Of a stretch of DNA of 64,000 nucleotides, positions 30,141-40,000 are shown piece after piece (position 1 is the first letter of the stretch; every line of letters starts with the position of its first letter). The notes under the pieces were generated by a model that saw only the letters and a program-made list of their open reading frames with translations, was not told where the DNA came from and ran no database searches. The stretch lies in the NCBI RefSeq assembly GCF_017640745.1, contig NZ_JAEPQA010000001.1, positions 327,293 through 391,292 on the forward strand. The letters are read 5' to 3'. The translations under genes were made by a program, and so were the position numbers. Source of the stretch: Nisaea sp. (lineage in GTDB: Bacteria > Pseudomonadota > Alphaproteobacteria > Thalassobaculales > Thalassobaculaceae).

Positions 30141-30893
30141 TTAGTCGGCCTTTTCGCTTATGATTGTGAAGGTACCGCGTCCGCGGATGACATCCGCGAA
30201 GGCTCCCACATTCTGTATCGAGAAGACAAGGATCGGAATGCCGTTCTCCCGGGCGAGAGAGATGGCCGAGGCATCCATCACCCGGAGGTCGCGGGACAGC
30301 ACGTCCATATAGGTCAGATGGTCGTAGCGGACCGCGTTCTTCTCCACGGCCGGATCGGCGTCGTAGACGCCGTCGACCTTGGTCGCCTTGAGCATCGCGT
30401 CGCAGCCCATTTCGGAGGCCCGCAGCGCAGCGGCGGTATCGGTGGTGAAGAACGGATTACCGGTTCCGGCCGCGAAGACCACGACCCGGCGCTTCTCCAT
30501 GTGCCGCATGGCGCGGCGGCGGATATAGGGCTCGGCCACCGCAGAGATCGGAAGAGCCGACAGCACGCGGGTCGGGACGCCAATGGCCTCAAGCCCGCTC
30601 TGCATCGCCAGCGCGTTCATCACCGTCGCCAGCATGCCCATATAGTCGGCGGTGGCCCGCTCCATACCCTTGGCGGCAGCGGACACGCCGCGGAAGATGT
30701 TGCCGCCGCCGATGACGACGCAGACCTCGCCACCCAGGTCCCACACGGACTTAATTTCGTGAGCAACCTGGGAGACCATGTCCGGGTCGAGGCCGTAGGA
30801 CCTGTCGCCCATCAGGGCCTCGCCCGAGATTTTCAACAGAACCCGTTTGTACCTGGGAGCCGCCGGCTCCTGAACTTGTTCGATCGCCGTCAT
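30141..30893 (-). CDS. pyrH: UMP kinase
   Basis: The 250-residue amino-acid-kinase-fold enzyme phosphorylates [28 protein letters not shown] and [20 protein letters not shown] are diagnostic. ATG 30893 was selected because GAGGGA lies 7 bases upstream; an ATG at 30914 lacks such a site. The gene follows tsf by 41 bases in the rpsB-tsf-pyrH-frr order. Confidence 0.96.
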   Translation of the reverse strand: MTAIEQVQEPAAPRYKRVLLKISGEALMGDRSYGLDPDMVSQVAHEIKSVWDLGGEVCVVIGGGNIFRGVSAAAKGMERATADYMGMLATVMNALAMQSGLEAIGVPTRVLSALPISAVAEPYIRRRAMRHMEKRRVVVFAAGTGNPFFTTDTAAALRASEMGCDAMLKATKVDGVYDADPAVEKNAVRYDHLTYMDVLSRDLRVMDASAISLARENGIPILVFSIQNVGAFADVIRGRGTFTIISEKAD

Positions 30894-30934
30894 TTCGTGC
30901 TCCCTCGGTATCAATCCGGTTCCGTCTTTGCCGA

Positions 30935-31861
30935 TCAGCTGCCCAGGGTGGCGGCGACTTCGGCGGCGAAGTCTTCTTGTTCCTTTTCAATGCCCGCGCC
31001 AAGCACGAAATGGCGGAAGCCGGCGAGTTTCACCGGAGCACCGATTTCCTTGGCGGCATTCTCGACGACCTTGGAGATCTTGGTCTCGTTGTCGATCACG
31101 AAGGTCTGCTCGAGCAGGACGACTTCCTGATAGAACTTGCGAATCCGGCCCTCGACCATCTTCTGGGCGATTTCCTCGGTCTTGCCGGAGGCTTTCGCCT
31201 GATCGACCAGAACGGCGCGCTCGCGCTCGACGACTTCCGGATCGAGATCGTCGGTCGAGAGGCTCTGCGGGGAGGTCGCGGCGATGTGCATGGCGATCTG
31301 CTTGCCGAGATCGGCCAGCTTGTCCGCATCGCCAGTCGACTCGAGGGCGACCAGAACGCCAATCTTGCCGAGGCCCGGAACGACCGCGCTGTGCACGTAC
31401 GGCACGACCACGCCGTTATCGACCGAGATGGTCGCGGCGCGGCGGATGCTCATGTTCTCGCCGATGGTGGCGATGTTGTGGGTGAGCTGCTCCTCGACGG
31501 TGCGGCCGGTGCCCGGATAGTCGAGGCCCTTCAGCGCGTCGATATCGTCGCCATTGGCGAGAACCATGCCGCCGAGCGTGGAGACGAAGCCCTGGAAATC
31601 GGCGTTGCGGCCGACGAAGTCGGTCTCGGCGTTTACTTCGATCAGCGCGCCCTTGTTGCCCTCGGTCGCGGCGGCGACGAGGCCCTCGGCGGCGACCCGG
31701 CCGGATTTCTTGGCGGCAGCGGCGAGACCCTTGGTGCGCAGCCAGTCGATCGCGGCTTCGATATTGCCGTCGGTTTCGCCCAGCGCCTTCTTGCAGTCCA
31801 TCATGCCCGCGCCGGACTTCTCGCGCAGTTCCTTAACCATCGCAGCGGTGACAGCAGCCAT
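30935..31861 (-). CDS. tsf: Elongation factor Ts
   Basis: The 308-residue guanine-nucleotide exchange factor for EF-Tu starts [24 protein letters not shown] and has the core signature [18 protein letters not shown] 31861 was chosen since AGAGGAAG precedes it and it begins the conserved N terminus; the frame is open 22 codons further upstream without similarity. About 155 bases separate it from rpsB; a GC hairpin there (near 31955-31985 on the minus strand) has no T run and looks like an attenuator or spacer, not a terminator. Confidence 0.97.
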   Translation of the reverse strand: MAAVTAAMVKELREKSGAGMMDCKKALGETDGNIEAAIDWLRTKGLAAAAKKSGRVAAEGLVAAATEGNKGALIEVNAETDFVGRNADFQGFVSTLGGMVLANGDDIDALKGLDYPGTGRTVEEQLTHNIATIGENMSIRRAATISVDNGVVVPYVHSAVVPGLGKIGVLVALESTGDADKLADLGKQIAMHIAATSPQSLSTDDLDPEVVERERAVLVDQAKASGKTEEIAQKMVEGRIRKFYQEVVLLEQTFVIDNETKISKVVENAAKEIGAPVKLAGFRHFVLGAGIEKEQEDFAAEVAATLGS

Positions 31862-32017
31862 CGTCTTCCTCTTTTCTTGTTCAAGCGGCCCACGCACCCT
31901 ACTGGCGCCGTCGGACCTGTCAGACAATCGTAACTTTTCGAACCCACCTCGTAACGGCGGCGGCCCCGCCCTCGCGTGCCGCCGCTGTCACGAAAAAGTG
32001 TACCAAACCGAACCGGT

Positions 32018-32830
32018 TTAGGCGCTCGCGGCTTCCGCCTCGGCCTTTTCGCCTTCGGAAGCAGAAGCTTCCTCGGCGGCTTCAACGGCCGGCTCGACCG
32101 GGGCTTCTTCCGACTCGCCGATATCGGCACCGGAAGCGGTCATTTCTTCCTGCAGACCGGCGAGAACCGCCTGGCCGATCAGGTCGCAGTAAAGCGTCAC
32201 GGCGCGCATGGCGTCGTCGTTACCCGGGATCGGATAGGTGATGCCCTTCGGATCGGAGTTGCTGTCCAGCACCGCCACGACCGGAATACCGAGCGTGTTG
32301 GCTTCCTGGATCGCCAGCTGTTCCTTGTTGGTGTCGATCACGAACATGATGTCCGGAAGGCCGCCCATCTCCTTGATGCCGCCGAGGGCACGCTCGAGCT
32401 TCTCGCGCTCGCGGGAGAGGTTCAGCTGTTCCTTCTTGGTCAGGCCCTGCATGCCCTGCTCGAAGCGCTCTTCCAGCTCCTTCAGACGACGGATGGAGTT
32501 GGAGATCGTCTTCCAGTTGGTCAGCATGCCACCGAGCCAGCGGTGGTTGACGTAGTACTGGCCGGTCTTCGACGCGGTCTCGGCGACGACGTCGGCCGCC
32601 TGACGCTTGGTGCCGACCATGAGCACACGGCCGCCGGACGCGGTCACGTCGCGGATCGCGGCAAGGGCGCGATGCAGGAGCGGCACGGTCTGCTGCAGGT
32701 CGAGAATGTGGACATTGTTACGGACGCCGAAGATGTATTCCTGCATCTTCGGGTTCCAGCGGCGCGTGTGGTGGCCGAAATGGACGCCGGCTTCGAGCAG
32801 CTGGCGCATCGTAAACGTGGGAACGCTCAT
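32018..32830 (-). CDS. rpsB: 30S ribosomal protein S2
   Basis: The 270-residue S2 protein shows the family pattern [24 protein letters not shown] and IGIP-type region [17 protein letters not shown]-terminal acidic alanine/glutamate-rich tail (from about residue 238) is longer than in E. coli, as often seen in alphaproteobacteria. It is the first gene of the long minus-strand block; a good promoter lies about 125 bases upstream. Confidence 0.97.
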   Translation of the reverse strand: MSVPTFTMRQLLEAGVHFGHHTRRWNPKMQEYIFGVRNNVHILDLQQTVPLLHRALAAIRDVTASGGRVLMVGTKRQAADVVAETASKTGQYYVNHRWLGGMLTNWKTISNSIRRLKELEERFEQGMQGLTKKEQLNLSREREKLERALGGIKEMGGLPDIMFVIDTNKEQLAIQEANTLGIPVVAVLDSNSDPKGITYPIPGNDDAMRAVTLYCDLIGQAVLAGLQEEMTASGADIGESEEAPVEPAVEAAEEASASEGEKAEAEAASA

Positions 32831-32954
32831 CTTTCCGTCTTTCTCCGGTTATGCCTCCACGGGTTTTGCCGGGACACCTGCCCCGACACCGGAGCGCTGC
32901 GCCAGGATGTCTCCCCGGCACCGCGCACACCCGTGTGCGTGATGAATGCGGCGG

Positions 32955-32983
32955 GTTCTAATGCCCCCGGCCGAGAAATGCAA
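32955..32983 (-). promoter_or_regulatory. Predicted promoter of rpsB-tsf operon
   Basis: On the minus strand TTGCAT (32978-32983), 17 bases, TAGAAC (32955-32960) fits a sigma-70 promoter. Transcription would start near 32948, leaving a leader of about 118 bases. That leader contains an inverted repeat (GCACAC / GTGTGC, about 32925-32938) that could be part of an S2 autoregulatory structure. Confidence 0.55.
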
Positions 32984-33001
32984 GGGTGAAGAGCGCTTTG
33001 C

Positions 33002-33676
33002 TCAGGCGGAGACCTCGGTCACCCCGATCATCGCATCCCGATGGACCAGTGCGGCGAGCTCCGCCTCGCTCATCCCCTCGGTCCCGGCGGGACGCATCGG
33101 CAGCACGAAATAGCGCATGTCCGCCGTGCTATCGTGAACCCTCACCTCGCGATTGTCCGCGATCTCGGTACCGAACTCCCGGAGCACCGTGCGCGGTTCC
33201 CGGACCACGCGGGAGCGGTAGGAGCGGCTCTTGTACCAGTCCGGCGGAATGCCGAGGATCCAGCGCGGATAGCAGGAGCAGAGGGTGCAGACGACGACGT
33301 TATGCACCTCGGGCGTATTCTCCAGCACCACCAGCCTCATCGGACCGATGTCGTGGCCGACTTCGGCGATCGCCTCCTTCGGCGTCTCGATGAGCCGCGT
33401 CTTGAACTCCGGATCGGTCCAGGCCCGCGCCACGACCTTTGCGCCATTCGCCGGGACCCGCGCATCCATCGCCTCGACCTCGGCGCGGATGTCGTCGGGC
33501 GTCACCAGCCCCTTCTCGATCATCAGCTCGCGCACCGCCTCTTCCATCAGGCGGTAATAGGTCATCGTGTCGTCCTGGTCGGCACGGTGCGGATGATGAT
33601 GTTCCGGATCGTAGGGATGCAGGTGATCATGATCGTGATCATGGTCGTGGTGATGGTGGTGATGATCGCCGCTCAT
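33002..33676 (-). CDS. nthA: Nitrile hydratase alpha subunit, cobalt type (or thiocyanate hydrolase gamma-like), with His-rich N terminus
   Basis: The 224-residue protein carries the claw-setting motif VCTLCSC with metal-binding C130, C133 and C135; Thr between the first Cys and Leu marks the cobalt type (iron enzymes have Ser). Such enzymes hydrate nitriles to amides, or hydrolyse thiocyanate. Residues 5-30 hold 15 histidines, including six in a row and four His-Asp pairs, before the usual helical start (TYYRLMEEAVRELMIEKGLV). The tract could buffer or deliver cobalt. The gene overlaps the preceding small subunit gene by ATGA. No activator or cobalt-chaperone gene is adjacent. Nitrile hydratase and thiocyanate hydrolase cannot be separated by eye. 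Confidence 0.88.
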   Translation of the reverse strand: MSGDHHHHHHDHDHDHDHLHPYDPEHHHPHRADQDDTMTYYRLMEEAVRELMIEKGLVTPDDIRAEVEAMDARVPANGAKVVARAWTDPEFKTRLIETPKEAIAEVGHDIGPMRLVVLENTPEVHNVVVCTLCSCYPRWILGIPPDWYKSRSYRSRVVREPRTVLREFGTEIADNREVRVHDSTADMRYFVLPMRPAGTEGMSEAELAALVHRDAMIGVTEVSA

Positions 33677-33975
33677 GCCTCGTCTCCCTCTGCATCGAGC
33701 CAGAACTCGAAGATCTCGATCTCGATCTTGTCCGCCTCGTTGCCCTCGTAATCCGGCCAGACATCCTTCTGCCGGAAGCGCACCCGATAGAGCGGAACCT
33801 CGGGCGTTCCGGGCCGCCCGAAGGCCAGCTCCTCAGGATTTCTGAACGCGCCGCAGACCCGCTCGACGGTGCCGGAAAGGCCGCGGATGTAATAGGGCGT
33901 GCGGATATGGCTCGGCGGGGTCGGCGGGAACTGTTTGTGGACCCGGACCCGGTCTCCGGCGGCGAAGCGGGCCAT
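33673..33975 (-). CDS. Nitrile hydratase beta subunit, C-terminal (SH3-like) half as a separate protein
   Basis: The 100-residue protein matches the C-terminal barrel half of nitrile hydratase beta: FAAGDRVRVHKQFPPTPPSHIRTPYYIRGLSGTVERV and the end VRFRQKDVWPDY. In ordinary enzymes this is fused to the helical N-terminal half; here the two halves are separate genes joined by TGATG, where the stop and start share one base. Separate halves are known in thiocyanate hydrolase and in the three-subunit toyocamycin nitrile hydratase. It should bind the alpha subunit and shape the active site. Confidence 0.87.
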   Translation of the reverse strand: MARFAAGDRVRVHKQFPPTPPSHIRTPYYIRGLSGTVERVCGAFRNPEELAFGRPGTPEVPLYRVRFRQKDVWPDYEGNEADKIEIEIFEFWLDAEGDEA

Positions 33976-34334
33976 CAGCAGCCTCCCCCGGCCGCGCCGC
34001 CCGGCATCACGCCGTCCGGATAGCGCGCCTTCACCTCTTCCATCTTGGCCCCGAGTTCGTCGGCGGTGAACACCCCGCGCTCCAGCAGGGTATTGGTGAC
34101 GGAGGAGATCCAGCGCTCGTAATAGGTCATGTTGTCATAGGCCTCGGGCGGCAAGGCCTCGATACCCTTGCGGAGCTGGTCGACGGTCATCAGCTTCAGC
34201 CTGTTGGTGCAGAGCATCATCAGCGCATCGACCCGCTTTTCCCAGAGCGCGTAATCGTGCTCCGCGCGGTCGATCTCGCCCGCATCGAGCCCGCCCATGT
34301 CGTGGTGCCCGCGCGCGGTGAAGTCGCGTTCCAT
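33975..34334 (-). CDS. Nitrile hydratase beta subunit, N-terminal (helical) half as a separate protein
   Basis: The 119-residue protein has the beta-subunit N-terminal pattern HHDMGGLDAGEIDRAEHDYALWEKRVDALMMLC and ends with YYERWISSVTNTLLERGVFTADELGAKM and a short Gly/Ala tail. ATG 34334 was chosen because GAGGGAG lies 8 bases upstream and the family start follows; the frame is open further upstream without similarity. It is the first of three overlapping genes that together form one enzyme. The preceding O-methyltransferase gene ends 70 bases upstream. Confidence 0.87.
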   Translation of the reverse strand: MERDFTARGHHDMGGLDAGEIDRAEHDYALWEKRVDALMMLCTNRLKLMTVDQLRKGIEALPPEAYDNMTYYERWISSVTNTLLERGVFTADELGAKMEEVKARYPDGVMPGGAAGGGC

Positions 34335-34404
34335 TGCCGTCGCTCCCTCTCTTGTTGAAGGCTCCATCTTGCCAGAGCCCGCTATCGGCGCAAGGCCGGG
34401 ACGA

Positions 34405-35076
34405 TCACTCTTTGACGAGGCAGATCGCCAGCCCGTCGTAGCCCTTGATCCCGACGAGTTGCAGCGCTGTCGCATCGACGCGCGGCTCCTTCGCGATCAT
34501 GTCAATCACCTTGCGGACGCCCTGCACATTCACGTCCTTCGTTGTCGCCTCCAGAACCCGGCCGTCCCGCACGACATTGTCGATCAGGATGAGACCGCCG
34601 GGCCGCACAAGCTTCAGGGCCCATTCGAAATAGCCCGGATTGTTCTTCTTGTCGGCGTCGATGAAAGCAAGGTCGAACGGCCCGATCCCGTCCGCCTCGA
34701 CGCCGGGAAGGCTGTCCAGCGCGGCGCCGACGCGGACCTCGATCCGGTCGCCATATCCCGCCTCACGGAAGTTCGCCCGCGCGACCTCGGCATGCAGCTG
34801 CTCGAATTCAAGCGTCACGACCTTGCCATCCGCCGGCAAAGCACTCGCGAGCCAGAGCGTGCTGTAACCGCCTAGCGTGCCGACCTCCAGCACCTTCCGC
34901 GCACCGTTCATCCGCGCCAGAAGCTGCAGGAACTTGCCGACATTCGCGGAGACGCTGATCGCAGGCAGGTTCGAGGCCTCGCTCGCATCCAGCGCCTTCT
35001 CGAACTTCGCCTGCTCCGGCACCAGGGTTTCGGTGAAGTAGGCGTCGACGGCGTCCCAGGTCGGCTGGCCGCTCAT
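34405..35076 (-). CDS. Class I O-methyltransferase (family 3, catechol/caffeoyl-CoA type)
   Basis: The 223-residue protein has the SAM-binding motif VLEVGTLGGYSTLWLASAL and the metal-binding pattern of cation-dependent O-methyltransferases: FIDADKKNNPGYFEWAL with LILIDNVVRDGRV. Small soluble enzymes of this group methylate catechol-like hydroxyls; the actual substrate is unknown. ATG 35076 overlaps the stop of the M81 peptidase gene (ATGA), so the two are translationally coupled. The open frame continuing upstream to 35319 is antisense-like shadow of that gene's other frame. Confidence 0.9.
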   Translation of the reverse strand: MSGQPTWDAVDAYFTETLVPEQAKFEKALDASEASNLPAISVSANVGKFLQLLARMNGARKVLEVGTLGGYSTLWLASALPADGKVVTLEFEQLHAEVARANFREAGYGDRIEVRVGAALDSLPGVEADGIGPFDLAFIDADKKNNPGYFEWALKLVRPGGLILIDNVVRDGRVLEATTKDVNVQGVRKVIDMIAKEPRVDATALQLVGIKGYDGLAICLVKE

Positions 35077-36614
35077 GCCTTGCTCCGGTCCCAGGTGGCT
35101 TTCTCGCCGTCGACCGGAAAGAACGGCCGCTCGACATATTTCCAGTCGAAATTGGCGAGGTTCGGAGAAGTCAGCCCCGGCACGTCCACTTCCACGATCC
35201 GCTCGGGCGGGAACATGTGGGCGAACCCGGCGCGGAAATGACCGCGCGACTTCACGACGATGCAGCGCTCGCCGTTCGGGTCGATTCCGAAGGCGCTCAG
35301 ATAATCCGGCGAGAGGCACTGGGTCCGCTTCGTGATGCAGACCAGCTTGATGCCGCCGATCTTCAGCACCGCCGTCGCACCGAGATCGACCGTCTTGCCC
35401 TCGACCATGCCGTGATTGCCGACAAAGATTCCGTCAGAGACATGCAGGACCTCGGCGCTCACGTCGAGCTTGCCGGAGAATTCGTTGTCTTCTTCGGAAT
35501 TCAGCGTGATGTCGATCGTCGCACCGACGCCCGCCGTGTGCGCCGCCTTTACCGCTGACGGATCATAGAACACCGCGAGCGTGCAGCCGGTGACACCGGC
35601 CTCGAGGAAGGATTTCAGGATATAGGTCGTGTTACCGCGCCCGCCGCCACCCGGATTGTCGGCCGGATCGGCGAAGAGGATGGGCTCGCGTGCCGGATCG
35701 TCGCCGACCGACTTCGCGAGATCCGTCGCATCCGCGAGCGGCATCATCTTCGGCACGTAGCGGTGCCGGTCGGCCCAGGCCGCTTCGGCGAGATCGGTTG
35801 CGACCTGCTTCGCGTCGGCTTCGTTGCCGCGGGTCGTCACGATCACCGTCATGCCGTTTTTCGGCGTGTCGCAGAAGGCGAAGCCCGAGAGACAGGTGAC
35901 GTTCATCACGCTCTCGTCGAGCTTGGTCTGCCCGAGCCGGATCAGGTCGCCATAGGGATGGCCCTCGGCCGTCAGCTGGGTGACGGAGGGCGCGACCAGC
36001 GGCAGGCGAACCTTGTAGGAAGCGGTCTTTACCCCGTCGAACATCTCCAGCATCGCCTTCGCCGCCTCGCAGCCGCGCTCGTAGAGATCGACATGCGGAT
36101 TGGTGAGGTAGCCGATCATGAGATCGGTCGCCTCCATCATCTCGTCCGAGACATTGGCATGCAGGTCGAGGGTGGCGATCACCGGCACGTCCGGGCCGAC
36201 CACCTCGCGCACCAACCGGAAGACGTCACCGTCCGGATCGTGGGTGTGGGTCGCGCAGGCCCCGCCATGCTCGCAGACATAGACCCCGTCGACCTTGCCG
36301 CCGGCTTCAAGCGCCTGTCGCAACTCGGCGAGGAATTCTTTGAAGAACCCCTCCTCCACCGGTCCGGCCGGGGTTGAGCCGATGACCAGCGCCGGCACCG
36401 GCTCCCAGCCCGTCGGCCCGCCGAGCCGCTCGTCCATGATGTCGTAGAAGCCGCAGATCCCGAGATGGATCGAGGGATATTCGGCGCGCGCCTGCTTGTC
36501 GATCTCGGCGCCGCGGAAATACATGTTCTCCTCGAAGTCCCGCCGGGAGCAGGTCGGGGCGAAGCGGTTGGATTCGAGATTGAACCCGCAGATTGCGATG
36601 CGTTTTTTGCTCAT
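35073..36614 (-). CDS. M81 family metallopeptidase (MlrC-like)
   Basis: The 513-residue protein belongs to the MlrC family named for the microcystin-degrading enzyme. The N-terminal domain opens RIAICGFNLESNRFAPT and shows CEHGGACATHTHDPDG, IATLDLHANVSDEM and YLTNPHVDLYERG, which hold probable metal ligands (His, Asp, His); the C-terminal half has LFADPADNPGGGGRG. Most relatives are of unknown substrate and the family name does not imply microcystin use. It is coupled to the O-methyltransferase and lies upstream of the nitrile-hydratase genes, so a shared pathway is possible but unproved. Confidence 0.9.
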   Translation of the reverse strand: MSKKRIAICGFNLESNRFAPTCSRRDFEENMYFRGAEIDKQARAEYPSIHLGICGFYDIMDERLGGPTGWEPVPALVIGSTPAGPVEEGFFKEFLAELRQALEAGGKVDGVYVCEHGGACATHTHDPDGDVFRLVREVVGPDVPVIATLDLHANVSDEMMEATDLMIGYLTNPHVDLYERGCEAAKAMLEMFDGVKTASYKVRLPLVAPSVTQLTAEGHPYGDLIRLGQTKLDESVMNVTCLSGFAFCDTPKNGMTVIVTTRGNEADAKQVATDLAEAAWADRHRYVPKMMPLADATDLAKSVGDDPAREPILFADPADNPGGGGRGNTTYILKSFLEAGVTGCTLAVFYDPSAVKAAHTAGVGATIDITLNSEEDNEFSGKLDVSAEVLHVSDGIFVGNHGMVEGKTVDLGATAVLKIGGIKLVCITKRTQCLSPDYLSAFGIDPNGERCIVVKSRGHFRAGFAHMFPPERIVEVDVPGLTSPNLANFDWKYVERPFFPVDGEKATWDRSKA

Positions 36615-36686
36615 GAGACGCCAGTCCGATGGTGTGTGCCGCGCGGCAGGAAGGACGGTCAGCCTAGGCCGCGAACAGACGGCTGC

Positions 36687-36992
36687 CTAGCCCCCGGACG
36701 CGATTTGCGCGTTACAGAATTCCTTCAGGTCGTCGGCAAAGCCTTCGAGGCACGCGCCATCATCGGTCAGGCAGATTTCCACCGAGCGTTTCCGGTTCGC
36801 CTCTTCGTCGGCGAGGCTCAATGCCTTCTGGACGTCCATCCCGAAACGGTGCTGCTCCAGCTTCCGCTCCGCCGCGAAGCAGCGCCCCGTGGCGGTGTGC
36901 TCCTCCCAGAGCGAATAAAGGCTGAAGGCGGCGGCAAAGGTCACACCGGCCCCGCCGAGGAGGAAGAGGATCCGCTGTACGAGCCCGTCCAT
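36687..36992 (-). CDS. Small membrane-anchored hypothetical protein
   Basis: I do not recognise a family. The 101-residue protein has one N-terminal membrane segment (about 6-28, VQRILFLLGGAGVTFAAAF), then a soluble part with four cysteines (GRCFAAE, EICLTDDGACLEG, EFCNAQI) that could form two disulfides in the periplasm. ATG 36992 is preceded by CGGAG at good spacing; a GTG at 36998 is also in frame. It begins 20 bases after dnaE ends on the same strand and may be co-transcribed with it. Confidence 0.65.
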   Translation of the reverse strand: MDGLVQRILFLLGGAGVTFAAAFSLYSLWEEHTATGRCFAAERKLEQHRFGMDVQKALSLADEEANRKRSVEICLTDDGACLEGFADDLKEFCNAQIASGG

Positions 36993-37011
36993 GGTCACTC
37001 CGGGTCCCGTC

Positions 37012-40000
37012 TCAGATATCGCGCGCGTCGACGATGCCCGGCAGCGACTTCACCGCCGCACGGAAATCGGGCGAGATGTTGTAGGTCTTGCCAAGCGCCA
37101 GTTCGACCTCCTCATCGTCGGTGTCCACGACGATCTTGATCTTACCCCGTCCCGGCTTCTCGTGCGCGATCATCTCCGAAATGTGAGGGATCGGGCCCAT
37201 GTCGCGGACATAGATCTTGAGCCCGGCCGCGGTTCCGGACACTGCCTTGTCCAGCGCCTCGATGCGCGAGACCGTCAGGCGGAGGCCGCCCTCGTCTTCG
37301 ATCCGAGCATCCGCCTTCACCAGAACGGACTGCCCCGCCTCCAGCAGCTCGCGGCTGACCGCGAGAACCTCGGAGAAGACCGTGACCTCGGTGACGCCGG
37401 CCTGGTCGGTCAGCTGCACAAAGGCATAGCGCGAGCCCCGGCTTGAGGTGCGGATGCGGGAGCCGACGATGATGCCGGCGATATTGATCCGGGCCGAATT
37501 GCCCTTCTCCTTCACCGTCGCGGCAATCTGGTCGGAGCGCACCACGCCGAGCCGTTCGAGCGAGGCGCCATAGGCGTCCAGCGGATGGGCGGAGAGATAG
37601 AACCCAATAGCGTCGAACTCTTCCTTCAGGCGCTGCATCGCCGGCCAGTCGAGCCGGTCGGCAAGCGTGATCTCCGGCTCCGGCGCGCCAGACGGGCCTC
37701 CGAAGAGACTGACCTGATCGGAGCTCCGCTCCGCCGAAGCCGCGTTGGCGTGGCGCAGGATCTTCTCGACGCTTTCGAAGAGCTGTCCCCGGTTCTGGGT
37801 CATGCAATCGAAGGCCCCGGCCCGCACCAGATTTTCCATGAGACGCTTGTTCACCACTGTGCCGTCGATCCGGCTTGCGAATTCGCCGATGGTCTTGTAG
37901 GGGCCCTTCTCTCCGCGTTCCTTGACCAGTGCCTCCATCGCGTTCTCGCCTACATTCTTGATCGCCGCCAGCGCGTAACGGATCGCCAGCGCTCCGTCCG
38001 GCGTCTCCTCCGGCACGAAATCGACGAAGGATTTGTTGATGTCCGGGCCGAGCAGCTGGATCCCGAGGCGCTGGATCTCCTGGCGGAAGACATTCAGCTT
38101 GTCGGTATTGTTCATGTCGTAGGTCATCGAGGCGGCGAGGAACTCGACCGGATAGTTCGCCTTGAGATAGGCCGTGTGATAGGCGACCAGCGCGTAGGCC
38201 GCCGCGTGGCTCTTGTTGAAGCCGTAGCCGGCGAAAGCGGCGATCTGGTCGAAGATCTCGGAGGCCTTCTCAGCCTTCACGTTCTGCTCGACCGCGCCCT
38301 TCACGAAGGTCTCGCGCTGGGCGTCCATCTCCTCCTTGATCTTCTTGCCCATGGCGCGGCGCAGAAGGTCGGCGCCGCCGAGCGTGTAGCCGGAAAGGCG
38401 CTGGGCCGCCTGCTGCACCTGTTCCTGGTAGATCATGATGCCGAAGGTTTCCTTCAGCACCGGCTCCAGCACCGGGTGCATGTAGTCCGGCTGTTCCTCG
38501 CCGTGCTTGCAGGCAATGTATTTCGGGATGTTCGCCATCGGGCCCGGGCGGTAGAGGGCGACGAGCGCGATGATGTCCTCGAAGCGGTCAGGCTTCATCC
38601 GGCGCAGCACGTCGCGCATGCCCGTGCTTTCCAGCTGGAACACACCGGTCGATTCCGCCCGCCCCAGCATCTCGTATGTGCGCTTGTCGTCGAGCGGGAC
38701 CTGCGAAAGGTCGATCTCGATATTTCTCCGCTTCAGCAGGTCGACGGCTGTCTGCAGGACCGAAAGGGTTTTCAGGCCGAGAAAGTCGAACTTCACCAGC
38801 CCCGCCTGCTCGACCCATTTCATGTTGAACTGTGTCGCCGGCATGTCGGAATTCGGATCGCGGTAGAGCGCCACCAGCTCGTGCAGCGGCCGGTCGCCGA
38901 TCACGACACCGGCAGCGTGGGTCGAGGCGTTCCGGTAAAGCCCTTCGAGCTGCAGGCTGATGCGGATGAGATCGCCGACCTCCTCGTCCTCGTCGCGCTG
39001 GCGCTTCAGTTCGGGCTCGACCTCAAGCGCCTCGGCGAGCGTCACCGGGTTGGCCGGGTTGTTCGGCACCAGCTTGCAGATCCGGTCGACCTGGCCGTAG
39101 GGCATTTCCCGCACACGGCCGACGTCGCGCAGCGCCGCGCGCGCCTGCAGCTTACCGAAGGTGATGATCTGCGCGACCTTGTCGCGGCCGTAGCGCTTCT
39201 GCACATATTCGATCACCTCGCCGCGGCGGTCCTGGCAGAAGTCGATATCGAAGTCAGGCATCGAGACGCGTTCCGGGTTAAGGAAGCGTTCGAACAGCAG
39301 CCCCCAGCGCAGCGGATCGAGGTCGGTGATGGTCAGCGAATAGGCGACGAGCGAGCCCGCGCCGGATCCGCGGCCCGGTCCGACCGGAATGTTCCGCTCC
39401 TTGGCCCAGCCGATGAAGTCCGCAACGATCAGGAAGTAGCCGGGGAATCCCATCTGCTCGATGACGCCGAGCTCGAAATCGAGACGTTCCCAGTAAGGTT
39501 TGGCCACCTCGGCACAGGCCGCTTCATCCATCTCCTCGGTGAAGACATGGGCCTCGAGCCGTTTCTTCAGACCCTCCTCGGCCTGCGCGCGAAGTTCCTC
39601 CGCCTCGTTGCGCCCGCCTACCGTGTCGAAGGGCGGCAGGATCGGCGCCAGCTTCTCCGGCATGAAGCTGCAGCGCCGTGCGATCGCGAGCGTGTTGTCG
39701 ACCGCCTCCGGCAGGTCGGAGAACAGCTCGCGCATCTCTTCCGCGCTCTTGAAGCGGTGATGCGGCGTCACCCGGCGGCGGTTCGGATTACCGATCGTCG
39801 TCCGTTCGGCGATGCAGAGCAGCGCGTCATGCGCCTCGTACATCTCCTCGCTTGCGAAATAGCATTCGTTGGTCGCCACCAGCGGCACGTCGTGCTTGTA
39901 GGCGAGATCGAGGAAACCCGCCTCGCTGCGCCGCTCGGTATCGAGGAAATGGCGCTGGATCTCGACATAGAGGCGGTCGCCGAACAATGCCTTCAGATCG

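Noticed and set aside
35073..36614. Naming the M81 peptidase a microcystinase
   Set aside because: The MlrC family is broad, and the mlrA/B/D genes are absent here, so microcystin degradation is not supported.
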